Positions 25,101 through 35,080 are shown, counted from the stretch's first letter. The stretch: DNA of 64,000 nt from Podospora pseudocomata (GCF_035222375.1 NW_026946366.1:2728001-2792000), one strand, 5' to 3'. The notes: generated by a model from the sequence alone, not told the origin. Numbers and translations: made by a program.

Positions 25101-25290
25101 GCTTAGTTGCCCGTGGCTGGTTGAGCGCTGTCCCATCATCGGAATCATCCGTCCAAACGACCCTTTCCTCTAGCTCAGGTGGGACCGGTGACTTGCGCTT
25201 CCCAAGAGAGTTTGTGACGGCGGGCTGGTCTCCATCAACCGAAGAGGCTGTAAGGTCGTCATCGGAAATCTCAATCTCATCGCCATCCAT
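22183..25290 (-). CDS. SNF2-family DNA-dependent ATPase, ERCC6L2 (Rad26-like) type
   Basis: An intronless gene of 1035 residues starting MDGDEIEISDDDL. The N-terminal ~130 residues are acidic, then RG-rich with an NLS-like region. The two RecA-like lobes follow: Walker A as GDDMGLGKT (about 217-225), motif II as DECH (334-337) where most relatives have DEAH/DEGH, LTGTAIQN, then STKAGGVGLN and QAQDRAYRIGQ in the second lobe. The segment NERRYFKGVQ after the second lobe is characteristic of the ERCC6L2 group rather than Rad54 or CSB. Between the lobes, C482-x-C484-x8-CC matches a SEC-C zinc motif. The family translocates on double-stranded DNA and works in break repair and transcription-linked repair in the nucleus. 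The reading frame stays open 192 codons upstream but begins without ATG, so 25290 was chosen. Confidence 0.88.
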   Translation of the reverse strand: MDGDEIEISDDDLTASSVDGDQPAVTNSLGKRKSPVPPELEERVVWTDDSDDGTALNQPRATKRRATAATTGGRGRGGSRGAGRGGGVRSERKRTIKIEDPGTQQEYEEAEVPTYLQQRRRRFDRDREQLKVGGLKIPPDYSELYFSDDERQFQHAERPQFDERSGIKPCRPKKQIELEYSAGIIPASIAQYLRDYQVEGVRFLHQRFVYQKGCILGDDMGLGKTVQVAAFLTAAFGKTGDERDAKRMRKMRRAGGCWYPRVLIVCPGSLIQNWKNELNRWGWWHIDLFHGVGKEDVLGAAKAGRLEVMITTYMTYKNNCDAVNAIDWDCVVADECHQLKDRRSETTRAMGRVNAMCRIGLTGTAIQNKYEELWTLLNWTNPGRFGTLAEWATTITKPLTVGQSHEATLKQLSLARTTAKKLVHNLLPDYFLRRIKTLIADQLPKKSDKVVFCPLTDIQSQAYQNFIDGDQVQYIICASEPCPCASGRKQGWCCYKILEDGRPWKSLTFPCLTTLQKIANHLTLLLPFSADPNDKQSTELNTVRTCIPDGWEKLWQERDSMLSLANPEFCGKWKVLKKLLQFWHSNGDKVLVFSHSVRLLRILRHLFNNTNYNVSFLDGSLSYEERQNVVDEFNTNPSQFVFLISTKAGGVGLNITSANKVVIFDPHWNPAYDLQAQDRAYRIGQIRDVDVFRLISAGTIEEIVYARQIYKQQQANIGYNASNERRYFKGVQKDSTRKGEIFGLGNLLSFHPDQVVLREIVNKTNVAEAKAGVLLSDIDLEKLAKDKDDEINLVKQEDDSDETGMSQLAKLITIENKEDMLKSRKTQKPQSDAVAAILASAGVEYTHENSEVVGTSRVEEKLSRRAELAANKDSQELGGDRALFADSQANSVPDTDSVWKVHYKFNPPAAAMRRQFCSMAKEFGFANATGFALVVESWTQEQRRNCLETFYRSREAKLLEKELDELRVIEAQEQPSPSIVSIEDDAVMEYGAQLEGVMRKGEGNGPVIHEDAGKILPAPPRPTIFLSDNDEDDEL

Positions 25291-25930
25291 TTGCGCGGCG
25301 ATTTTGCATGTTGCCACTCGTTCTGCCTGCCCGTGGGAAAATATCCGGAATTGGACGCTGTAAGTGAGTTGGAGAGCTTGACGCGGTTTGAAAGGCAACA
25401 CAGACAAAAGGCTGCGCGACAATGGAACGTGAGCACGTGACCACTTCTGGGTTTTCACTGGACAGTGAGTGACACGGTCCAGAGCAGTTGCTACCTGTAG
25501 ATGGTCTTTTCCGCTACTATTTCGAAGCTTCATTTTGATACTATGCGTAAACTTAGAGTATTTCCTGGCTTTTTCCGACATGAGAGTCATCACCACAACT
25601 GCTTTGTTGAACATCCAACACACAGCTCCACAGCCAACCCCAACCCTCTCCCCGTAACTTGCTCGTCCCCCGCAAATCTTGGCACTCTTTGACAGCGGCC
25701 TCTTTCCGCCCATGAACCCACCATCCCCGGATTTACAGGGGCAGGATGGGACGGAATCCCGGTCAACCAACCACTGAGAAGACAGGAACAACATCCAGTT
25801 CAAGGCCGAGGCTCGTGGTCCGCCTGCTTTTGACGTAAATAGCGAATACGTTCTGCTGGTATTCAAAATGTGATTTCACATCATCTTCTGCGGTTCTTTT
25901 ATTCTTAACGAACGCGTACCCACCGTTACA
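25291..25930. other. Divergent promoter, SNF2 ATPase / acyl-CoA dehydrogenase
   Basis: A 640-base spacer between two outward-facing genes. On the minus side the SNF2 reading frame stays open almost throughout, but the longest version lacks an ATG at its start. The acyl-CoA dehydrogenase ATG follows GTTACA. Confidence 0.6.
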
Positions 25931-27925
25931 ATGGAGCCTTCAAGTTCGAATACTGGTTTTATCCAGCAACAGCCCGTGATCAATAACCAGTTCTATGATG
26001 ATGTGAGCTACCAAAGAGTGACCAGATGTATGCTTCCCTGTAGGAACTTTCATCACAAAATCACTAACAGCTGATAGTATTCCTGCCATCGGATATCCTT
26101 GACAAAATCACACCCGATGCTGCTCAGATCGGCCAAGAGGTCTTGTCTCAGCAAGTCTTCGATTGGGTAACTGACGCCGAGCATAACCAGCCATATCTGC
26201 GCGGAAATGGCCGGGATTCATTCGGCAAGCCCAAAAGCGAGCTGGTTGTTGGCGAGGGATGGCGAAAGCTTCAAGACTATGGCTTCAAAAAGGGGTAAAC
26301 GTCTACAAGACCTACATGCCGGGTTGCCGTGCTAATGCCATCGCAGAGTCGTTGCTTTGAACTACGACACTGACCACGGCCCTTACACTCGCCTTGTCCA
26401 GTTTTTGCGGTGCCACCTCTGGGAAGCATCATGCGCCAATACCCTCTGCCCAGCGGCTATGCAAGATGGCGCGGCCCGTCTCCTTCAACGTCATCTGTTC
26501 ACTTCCGCCGCGAAGAAACTCTCGCCGATTGAACGTGAGGTTTTTCAGAATGCCTACAGCCACCTAACCTCCCGTGACCCAACCAAAACATGGACCAGCG
26601 GCCAATGGATGACCGAGCGAACTGGCGGCAGTGACGTATCTCAGACAGAAACCGTAGCCACTTACGACCCCTTTCCTTCCTCAGCCCCAGTCCCCTTGGC
26701 ATCACAGTCCGAATCCATCCCCCTCGGCCCATGGTCCATCTCCGGCTTCAAGTGGTTCTCATCAGCCACCGACTCCCACATGACCATTCTCCTCGCCAGA
26801 ACCCATCCCTCCAAGGGCGTGTCCGCCTTCTTCGCCCCCATGCGCCGCCATAACCCTTCCCTAGTCTCTCACACGGGCGAAAGCGGAAACGGCACCGAAC
26901 TCAACGGCATCACCATCCAGCGTCTCAAGCACAAAATCGGCACCCAATCCCTCCCTACAGCAGAGCTCGAGCTCAAGGGTATGCGAGGTTGGCTTATTGG
27001 CGAGGAGGGCAAAGGAATCCAGGAAATCAGCACCATCCTCAACATCACCCGCGTGCACACTACCGTCTCTTCCATGGGCTACCTCGGGCGTTCGCTCGGC
27101 ATCGCCCGGTCCTTTGCCCTTGTCCGCCCCGTCGGAATGGGCAAAGGCAAGCGAATTGCCTTGTCGTCGCACCCTTTGCATATGAGAACACTGGCCAACA
27201 TGACGACTGACTACCACGGTATGATGCTGCTGACGTTTTACACAATCCACGCTCTCGGTCTGGATGAGCGGTCTCTTCCCTCCAACCAAGCGGCGACAAA
27301 GGTCCCGACTCCACCTAAGGAGTTGGTCCAGCCTTTACTCAGGGTACTGTCCAGTCTTCACAAGTCCTATGTCTGCGAGACAACTGTCCCACTGGTGTAC
27401 GGCTGCATGGAAGCGTTGGGAGGGGTAGGATACATGCAGAATGTCGAGTCTGAGCATCTCAATATCTCTAGACTGTTCCGTGATTGCTGCGTTGGTGCTA
27501 TTTGGGAGGGGACGACTGATGTCTTGGCTAGTGATACGCTTCGTGCTTTGAAGCACCCCCTGAGTGGGAAGCAGTCAGTTCAAGCTTTGGATTGGTTGAT
27601 TCTGTCGTCGAAGAATGCAGGGTTGGTGGAGGAATGGCAAGTGTTGAAGAACAAGATTGATACGGGCAAGCAGGAGGAACTGTTGCCTGAGGCTAGGGGG
27701 TTGGTGTTTAGGATTGCGGAGATTATCATCTCGGTGCTGTACTTGGTTGATGCTGAGGCTGATCCGGGGGTTGAGATTGAGGCCATGTGTGCTAGGTTTA
27801 TGGAGAAGAAGGGTTTCAGTGTTTATGAGGCGCCGGGGAAGAGGGCAAGGGAAGGAGGGTTGAAGCTCGATCAGGCGATTGTTTATGGCGCTGGGAAGGA
27901 CCTTGCTCAGGGCGCGAAGCTCTAA
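25931..27925 (+). CDS. AidB-like acyl-CoA dehydrogenase with PTS1-type end
   Basis: Three exons (25931-26027, 26078-26294, 26347-27925) give 630 residues. The joins were chosen because they restore the family stretch VTRLFLPSDIL and GVVALNYDTDHGPYTR. Motifs include the acyl-CoA dehydrogenase signature TERTGGSDV, the FAD/active-site region VYGCMEALGGVGY and the C-terminal IWEGTTDVLASDTLRAL, which is typical of the AidB branch. Such flavoproteins oxidise acyl-CoA or related substrates. The last three residues, AKL, fit the peroxisomal PTS1 pattern, so I infer peroxisomal location and beta-oxidation of fatty or branched acyl-CoAs; mitochondrial location is less likely as I see no presequence. 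It shares a 640-base divergent promoter with the SNF2 gene. Confidence 0.9.
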
Positions 27926-28758
27926 ATGTTGACTATCATAAATAACAATCGCAGCGTGCTTCAACAGTATAGATGTGCTTCCAACAGCCCATAAGACGAG
28001 GGTCACTACACCAGGATTTGCTTGCATGTTTTAGTAACTGACACTGAGAAAGCAAGGAACAAAAGTCATCCTAGCCTCAAGCTCGGTTTCCTTGCCCCCC
28101 AGCTTCATCGTCCGAGCATTCTCATACCAGCGTTCGTGAGCCTCGAGTGCTTCAGCCAAAATATCGAAGAAATGAGAACTGGCCCGTGGCATCGCAAGCA
28201 AGCGAGGCGTAACGGATCCATGTGCGACGTGCCTGGTAGCCTGCTTCCGTCGATCAGATTTTCGAGTAGGGGGAGGAGAGGATGAAGGAACAGAAGGAGA
28301 CAGCATGAACCCCAAGGAGGCTCGCCAGAAGGCGAATAGGCGGGCAATCTTCTGTCTCTCTCTCTCTCACTCACTGGCGCTTCGCAACAGTTCAGCGTCG
28401 CCACATGTTGGCATGATTCTCGCCTGCGAGCGCGATTCGTCGGCAGACGAATTTCAGCCGAGCATCTTGTACTCTTCTTGTTCATCTGAAGTTGATGTTT
28501 GCGGACATTACACTTCTTTTTCGGTAGGTATGTTGAGCCTTTCTAAATCTGCCGCCTGAGCTTTTCCTGCTCGAAATGTTGGCTTTCCGAACAGCTTCTT
28601 CACTCCACACAAGCATTTGTCTAAGGTGCGTACCCTTAGGCAGTGAGACGAGCAAAAGTATTGTTGCTTATTTATCAAATATATAGGTATATAACACACC
28701 CCGGTGACATCCGACTTTATCCCCATCTCCAACACCGTACTCCCACCGCAACCACCCC
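27926..28758. other. Gene-free convergent spacer
   Basis: Lies between the acyl-CoA dehydrogenase (plus) and the first secreted protein gene (minus), so it should contain two 3' UTRs. A short CT repeat sits near 28350-28370. The frames at 28.0-28.5 kb on both strands show no known domain. Confidence 0.6.
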
Positions 28759-29148
28759 TCACTGCCAGTTCTCATCCGGCACCGGGCATCCAATCCTCTG
28801 CTGGCAGCCAAACCTAGGATCGGCCCCTCCACAGCAGGTCACAAAGGCCAAGGCGTGATCATGGTTTGTGCCGGGGCAAAACTGAAGGTAAAGTGTTGGG
28901 ACCTGCGAGACTGGGTGAGGCATGAAAGAGGTAAGACATACCTGCTGCCAATTCAGAGTGCTACCGATGGCAGCGCAGCACGTGGCCGATTTCGAAGGGT
29001 CAACGTTACTGGAGCACCCGCAGCTGTAGAAGCAATCACCGGTCATTGGAGCTGGTAGCGGGTTCGGGGATTTGATGGCGTTGGGGGAGGGAGCGGTGAT
29101 GGCGGTGGCGGCGGTCAAAACCAAGAGGAGAGTGGTGAAGGTGCGCAT
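28759..29148 (-). CDS. Small secreted ten-cysteine protein A
   Basis: Two exons (28942-29148, 28759-28881) joined at phase 0 encode 109 residues. Residues 1-19 are a clear signal peptide (MRTFTTLLLVLTAATAITA), then a short Pro-rich linker. The mature part has ten Cys at 39, 43, 45, 57, 58, 71, 85, 86, 95 and 101, arranged C-x3-C-x-C-x11-CC-x12-C-x13-CC-x8-C-x5-C-P. This suggests up to five disulphides and an extracellular role. The 60-base intron has GTATGT and CTTCAG ends; it is a multiple of three without a stop, so its retention would add 20 residues in frame. A TATA-like TATATAT lies about 93 bases upstream. It is nearest to protein C of the array (similar signal peptides). I recognise no named family; effector-like or antimicrobial roles are only possibilities. 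Confidence 0.8.
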   Translation of the reverse strand: MRTFTTLLLVLTAATAITAPSPNAIKSPNPLPAPMTGDCFYSCGCSSNVDPSKSATCCAAIGSTLNWQQVCLTSFMPHPVSQVPTLYLQFCPGTNHDHALAFVTCCGGADPRFGCQQRIGCPVPDENWQ

Positions 29149-29802
29149 TGTGGGTAGATATTTTGGCTTGAGTTGAGTTTTGATGATCTTTTTCTACCTA
29201 CTTACCTACTTATGAGAGGGAAGGCAGAGCTGTTTGTCGATATATATCTCGAGTTGTCTCTAAGCAGTAATGGAAACAATACCTCCGAAAGCTGTTGGTC
29301 TTTTACCCCTGCTTCTATATACTGTAAATTCCTACCTGTTTACTTGGCAGGTAGTAGTGGTGATGCGACCAGGTACTTTTGCAAACCCGGACAAAGGAAA
29401 AGAGACTATTGTGGCATCACATACAGCATAGGCATAAGCAACGCTCTCAGCGATTTCTCTAAGGGTTAGTAAGAGTGCTTTAAGACCTCAACTACGATTC
29501 GGCAGCTCATTACAAACTCTTCAGGTTTTTGTTTCCGTCATCAATTCCCATTTATTATCCGAGAAACGGGCAGAAACATCATCAAGTGCATGGCTCTTGT
29601 GATGGCACTTGGCAGTTGGTGACGCGGCCTTCAGAGCGGAGCGAGCAATCTGCAGAACCAAAGAGCATGCAAGCCCTGCAGGTTTGAGTCCCATGATGCG
29701 AATCGTATGGAATTATCGATTGCATTCAGACGCTATCTTCTTTAAGCCCCCAGAACTTCATGTTGTTGGGACCAATTCAAGGCTCTCAGGTTGACCCTCA
29801 AC
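29149..29802. other. Spacer between secreted proteins A and B
   Basis: Holds the promoter of protein A with TATATAT at 29241-29247, and the 13-mer TGGTGACGCGGCC at 29617-29629 that recurs upstream of protein C. No coding potential is seen. Confidence 0.6.
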
Positions 29803-30286
29803 CTACACCAACTCCCTAACAGGAACACTCTCTCCACCATTGCCGACAACTGCAGTCTCGGCCATTGCAATGTCATACTTCATAACCGTACATCTCCAGT
29901 GAGGGCCCCTGTCTACATAGCTATTGCCCCCATCAGGCCTAGGGCAACGCGCCTTCTGCGAACACCCATAGCCGTTCTTGCTCCCGCAGCAGGTTGCGAA
30001 CGTCGTAGCGCCAGTGAGGTTCATCTTGACGCATGTCTGCCTCAATGTCAGCAAGCCATCCACTCCTCATTCATGGTAGAAATACTGGGATTGGATTCTC
30101 GTCGACGGTCCCATCAATGGAGGCACAGCACTGAGCAGAGAGATCATCCTCAACACACCAGCAGTCGTACTGGCACCTGCGATCAATCTTGTTGATTATC
30201 GACCAGAGGAAGTCAGGGACATGAAGGGCGGTGGTGGTGCTGGCCAAACCCGCCAACAAGAAAAGAAAGGTAGCGGAGACGCGCAT
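29803..30286 (-). CDS. Small secreted ten-cysteine protein B, with C-terminal extension
   Basis: Two exons (30086-30286, 29803-30036) separated by a 50-base intron (GTATTT donor, CTGAC branch, GGCAG acceptor) give 144 residues. The signal peptide is residues 1-20 (MRVSATFLFLLAGLASTTTA). The conserved Cys set is at 38, 42, 44, 53, 54, 69, 83, 84, 92 and 98: C-x3-C-x-C-x8-CC-x14-C-x13-CC-x7-C-x5-C-P, matching proteins A and C. The intron falls at the same phase-0 place, just before Cys 6. Unlike its sisters, B continues about 45 residues past the last family Cys with one extra Cys, and lacks the Gly-Gly after the second CC pair. It is the most diverged copy. Function unknown. Confidence 0.75.
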
Positions 30287-30966
30287 GTTGTATTCGTGGT
30301 AGTTAAGCTTGTGCGTTATGCCGGCATCCGTGATGGTAAAAGTATTCTGCAAGGAAGGAAAACGCACCTAGTGGACACTGTGGGCAGATGATGAGATGTT
30401 AAGACCTACGAAGTAGTGTGCCGAGGAAGCGGATCAGCTTTCGATGACGTCTACAAAGCCAGAGTCTTCTTGTTTGACGAATGGTAAGACTGGGCCGAGA
30501 TACGGAGACCGAAGTTATACTGCTGCCTATGAACTTGGCCTCATCACATTGGTTGAAGTGTTTGTTGCAAGGTTGAAAACATGGACCCTGCAGCAACACT
30601 TCCAACTACATAATCTTTGTGTAACGAGGAGTGTAAACATGGATACTAATTGACAGCCTGACCACACGCCACGTTTGAAGACCAGCTTTACCTGTCTTAT
30701 ATCCCTCTTTTCTCGGTTCATTCGACGTCACAAGAGATAATCCTCTAGATTCCTATTTGTACCTAGGCAGGTGTGTACTGAAACGAAACATAGCTAGATA
30801 TTCCCCGGGGGCCCCCAATTAACTCTTACCAACGAACCGGAATTTCCACCATCACCGTCTATCACCATCAGAACCTCACACTCCAAAGATCTCCCACCAT
30901 GAGCTTCCATCACTGTCAATCCTTATGACCATCACCAACTCCCTTCAGCTACCCCATATCAACTCC
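30287..30966. other. Spacer between secreted proteins B and C
   Basis: Contains TGACGTC-type sequences near 30446 and 30722-30732 and otherwise no recognisable gene. It should include the promoter of protein B and the 3' UTR of protein C. The frames at 30.4-30.7 kb encode nothing I recognise. Confidence 0.5.
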
Positions 30967-31339
30967 CTACCACTGACCAGGAGCCGGGCATCCAAAATCA
31001 AACCCACAACCATAACCCCCCCCACAGCACTGGGTGTAATCCTGAGCCGTGGTATTATTCATATCGGCGCACCACTATCAGAAACATCACCTGTTAGCAA
31101 CCGCCTGAGGCACCCCCGGCAGGAAAAATACATACGCCAATAGACTCATCAAACCTTCCCCCAGAAGCAACACAGCACTCCTTGCTCTGCTCGACAGAGT
31201 CGGTGCAGGTGCAGAGGTAGAGGCATTCGTCGTTGGCGAGAGCGTCCTTGACAAGAGGCGAGAGAGCAGAAGACGCAGGAGCGGCGATGGTGCTGCTTGC
31301 GAGGCTGAGAGCCATGATGAGGGTGGTGAAGGCGCGCAT
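30967..31339 (-). CDS. Small secreted ten-cysteine protein C
   Basis: Two exons (31136-31339, 30967-31074) with a 61-base intron (GTATGT donor, GATAG acceptor) encode 103 residues. Residues 1-20 are a signal peptide (MRAFTTLIMALSLASSTIAA), nearly the same as in protein A. Cys at 39, 43, 45, 55, 56, 70, 84, 85, 91 and 97 give C-x3-C-x-C-x9-CC-x13-C-x13-CC-x5-C-x5-C-P. Exon 2 has the CCGGGYGCG core and ends PGQW, compare PDENW in A. Read without splicing the frame would stop after 81 residues and lose the last five Cys, so the intron is needed. TATATAA lies about 110 bases upstream. With A and B it forms a tandem family probably made by local duplication. Confidence 0.8.
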
Positions 31340-31967
31340 TTTGGATGCTCTTTAAGTAGCTTGATTGTGACAAAGGTAGCTGTGCTGTGAAAGCCTGTCT
31401 CGGTGATGCTGAGGACAACTCTCTCCTTTGGGTGTTCTTCCTCTCAACTTATATACTCGGCGCCCAAACTCCTGGAAGGTTGGAATATCGGGATGACCCC
31501 ATAGTATTTTGCTACACCAAGAGGTAAAAAAAGGGGAAGGCCCAGCTTATCGCCAACAGCATACCTCTGGTGACGCGGCCATAACTACTGTGACGCGGCC
31601 ATAGCTACTGTATACCAACACAAGTCCCCCTTCCTATTATTCTCTCGGTTGGCCCCTGATTTCTAGTCCTCACCACACAGCATCACCACAAGTTAGGAAC
31701 TTGTGTTTGCTCTGCCCCATAACGCATCACCCCCTCAATCCCGCCCCTTACGCAACACTCGCCCGGTTAGGTATGCGCTCGCCTCCCCAGTAGGGTAAGC
31801 CCCCCTTATCACAATCGGCATCAAACATCACAAGCCAACTAGATGTAACATCTTGCTGATTCGCCACGAACAGCTCTCTTACATGCTGCGGCGCGCTTTG
31901 GCCCTATCCGGCTACCCAGTCAAAGCTGTGCCTTTCCCCTTAAACACCCAGCACAACAACACCCCCC
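31340..31967. other. Promoter side of protein C, downstream of MED1
   Basis: Holds TATATAA (minus strand, 31449-31455) and a tandem pair of GTGACGCGGCC elements at 31570-31580 and 31590-31600. The rest is the 3' flank of MED1. No gene is seen. Confidence 0.6.
31568..31600. repeat. Tandem GTGACGCGGCC elements, shared with 29617-29629
   Basis: Two copies of GTGACGCGGCC lie 20 bases apart, each followed by ATA[AG]CTACTG. A third copy, with the same two preceding bases as the first (TGGTGACGCGGCC), lies at 29617-29629. The copies are about 230-470 bases upstream of proteins C and A. They may be regulator-binding sites or residue of the duplication. Confidence 0.5.
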
Positions 31968-34112
31968 TTAATTCACCCACCTCGTCACCAGAAAGTTCGC
32001 CCACTTCCCAATATCCTCCAACGCCTCCAACACCAACCCAATATCCTCCACCCTCCTCGTCCTCCCATTCTTCCCCATCATGTTCCTCTCATCCAGCACA
32101 TTCTGCGCCTCCACATGGACATGCCCATTCTCCCTAATCTCGAGGAGGATGTTCGCCGTCTTGTTCTCACTGCACGGGAACACAATCTGAAGACGCGGAA
32201 CCGGAAGGATGGTGAGAGTAACATCAATGTTCAAGTCCAGCTTCTTCCCGGTTTCATTCGCTCCCTGTTCGGTTTCGGCCGCGGCATCATCCTCTTGCCT
32301 GATGCCAGCAGACGAACCCCCGTTCAAGCCGGACTGCATGAAGCCAGAAAACTCATCCATGTTAGTTTTGGTCATTATAGTTCCGTCCCCGGCAGTCGTT
32401 GGCGATACTTTCGTCGAGCTGAACGTGATATTTGTGCCGGCGTCCTCCTCGAAGCTGTTCTCCAGCAGGATCGACAAAAAGACATATTGCCGAAGATGGG
32501 GCAACATCATCACCAGGTGTTGAGGGTGAGAAAAGGTGAGCTCGGTAAGAGTCTTGCCATAGACTGGCTCGTAGACGTAGAGAGTATTCGTGTGGTTCAT
32601 GATCTGCACCTCCTCGCTTTCGTTGGGGTGCGGAAAGTTGGGGATCTTCTTGTGGCATACTGTGGTCCTCGCTTCGGCGTTGGCTTGGTCGCTGCTCTTA
32701 AGATTGCCAGTGTTGGGCGCCTGGGGGAGTACCAAGTTGTCAAAGGTGGTCAGCTTTTCGGGGGCGCTGTCCACCACCCCAACGCCGAGTTGCCGTATCT
32801 TGTCCCAGAGATCGGCGGATATGTGAATGGGAGGGTCGAAGATGGCTTGAAACACGGCTTCAGGAAGACGTGGGGCGTGGAGCAGAACCCCTGGATCTGA
32901 TTTCTCATCCTCGGGGGTTGGAAGATAGGTCGGGGGCGGGTCGAGCCAGTCAACGACAGGGCCCAACTCATCCGGCAATGGCATCCTCTCGACGTCCACA
33001 CTGATCCATTTGTCAGAGATGCGCACTGGGCTGACGGGGTTATTTGGGTTTAGAGAGGTGCATCCGATGAGGAGACTCCATGTTTTGCTGTTGTCGATCA
33101 TCTCGGCGGTTTGCTCTGGGGTTTCGCTCTTGAAATTTCTGCCCTGCTTCCAATAATCTAGGCTCAGACCTGTCTTGTGGCGCGAGTTCATCGTTGGTCT
33201 GCCACTTCTAGTGCAGATCGCGAGACACTCGATCTCGAAATCTCGTTTGCCCGCAAAGGCCGGCTCTTCTCTCAGCTTTTGGATTTCCCAATGATGTAGG
33301 CGAAGTAAACTTTCGTAGACCCCAGCCACGGCCTCGTACAAATTAAGTCCAGGGTTCAGGCTGAGTTTATCTAGCATGGCGAGCCTTTCAAAGTTGTCCG
33401 CAAACCCGGCGAGAGACTTGGTTAGGGGGAGTTGGCCGTCTTCCAACTGCAAATCCTTGAGAAGGATTTCACCGGCTGCCGCGGCGTGCTTGCTGACGAT
33501 GTCGGCTGATTCGGGGAAGTTGAGACTGAGGAACAGCACGATGTCTTTTTGGAAGTCGATGGAGAGCTCCAGGGCTGCTCCAGCTATAATCAGGCTCTTT
33601 TTCTTTTCGTTGCCGACAGGCGCGTCCCAGAATACTTCCAGGCCGAGTCTTTTGGCCAGTCGCTCCAGGCCGGCTTCGCTGACGAGGCCTTTTCTTTGCT
33701 ATGCTGCAGGTCAGAAAAATAAGAATAACAGAAAGAGGCATATTGGCCTTACACTTAGGATATCAATCATAGCATCCAGCCTTTTTGCTCGTTCATCCTC
33801 TGAAGTTCTGCCCAGGAAGCCTGAAAGGCCCGAGTCCAAGGAGCCCATGTTGAGTGCGCTGAGAGCAGCTGCGGCTGATGGACTGTCGAAGTTTACGGCT
33901 GGTACGGAAGGATGACCACCAAGAGTAGTCGCGGGTGATTTTTTGATTTGCTGTGGTGAGGATCGTGGACCGTGTGGTGAGAAGGCACTGGCAGCAAGGG
34001 CGGCGGAGAATGGAGTCGAGACTGGGGGAGTCGCAACAGCGCCATGTTGTGACTGGGAGGGAGTCTTGCCTTGCTGTGAAAGAGCATGTTTCATTGGAGT
34101 AGGAGTTGTCAT
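31968..34112 (-). CDS. MED1: Mediator complex subunit 1 (MED1)
   Basis: Two exons (33753-34112, 31968-33698) with a 54-base intron give 696 residues. The N-terminal ~95 residues are Ser/Pro/Gln/Ala-rich and start MTTPTPMKHALSQQGKTPSQ. The MED1 domain then begins around residue 100: a helical stretch with GLERLAKRLGLEVFWD, then LIIAGAALELSIDF and VSLNFPES-like LFLSLNFPES. This matches fungal MED1 as I remember it. MED1 sits in the Mediator middle module and helps transmit activator signals to RNA polymerase II in the nucleus. The C-terminus (GLVLEALEDIGKWANFLVTRWVN) is intact. It is divergent from the polyQ gene. Confidence 0.82.
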
Positions 34113-34941
34113 TTTGAATTGCGGTTGGCTTTCACCACCTGAATCTTATAGGGAGCGAGGCGTAGTGTTCAGGATTGCGAGGAGAAGAGCAACGTATTAA
34201 TTGAACTTAGATCGCGGAGTTTCAACTGGGTTAGTTGTAAATTATATCACGGTGAGTGATTGCAATATTATCAGAAATTGACTGGCCCGGCAGCAGTCAT
34301 GAAAGATGATCTTGGTGAGAAGGGCAAATTGGAATGAAGCAGGAGAATGAGAGTGAGAGTGAGTGAGAACCACAACCTTGAACCTAGAGCTTGGACCGCG
34401 CCCCACTATCTGACCTAAAAGACATACAGCCAACCCTAACCCGTGAAGCTGGCATGTATGTGTCTTGAAGTTTACAACTAGCTTGAGGATTCAGGCCTTG
34501 CGATTTTTGGGCAATAAGATGGCTCCTGAACTTGATATTCATGTCTGGATATCCAGGAGAGAGCCCGGCCAGAGGAATATGAAATCTGGATATGCTGCTG
34601 GTGTGCGGCTGTCTACCGACATATATGGATGTCTTTGAAGCGCACCCGCGTCAGGACGTCCAATGAACCCCTGCAGCCCGAGAAATGCAAACCGACATGC
34701 AAGAAACTTCTTTCTAAGAGGAGCTGCATTTATCTTATTTTCACTTTCACCTCAACGAGGAAAAAGAATGTCATTATCGCATGCACAGAAGAACTGCTTG
34801 AAGTCCATCCATCGTAGCCAATGCTGGGCTAGGAACACCCCTGCCACCCGCACCAATCTAATTGCTGCAGTGGGCGCGCCCCCAGCTGTTTAGTGGATCA
34901 AATAAGTTGACACCCAAGCGCCGCAACGCTCACCACCCACC
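34113..34941. other. Divergent promoter, MED1 / polyQ protein
   Basis: An 829-base spacer with no recognisable coding sequence. It includes a GAGTGAGAGT-type purine repeat near 34350. Both flanking genes point outward. Confidence 0.6.
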
Positions 34942-35010
34942 ATGGACTTTCCAGCTCCACCATCCCTCATCCAGCAGTCGCAATACTCGCAGCATCACCA
35001 CCAGCAACAA

Positions 35011-35080
<70 letters not shown>

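Noticed and set aside
25291-25866. N-terminal extension of the SNF2 ATPase by 192 residues
   Set aside because: The longest version begins with TTG, its composition is unlike the protein, and MDGDEIEISDDD is a natural start.
29640-29710. Possible tRNA because of GGTTTGAGTCC, similar to a B box
   Set aside because: No cloverleaf with an acceptor stem or anticodon arm could be drawn around it.
32115-32900. Plus-strand 261-codon frame across MED1
   Set aside because: It lies wholly antisense to the MED1 exon and has no recognisable domain.
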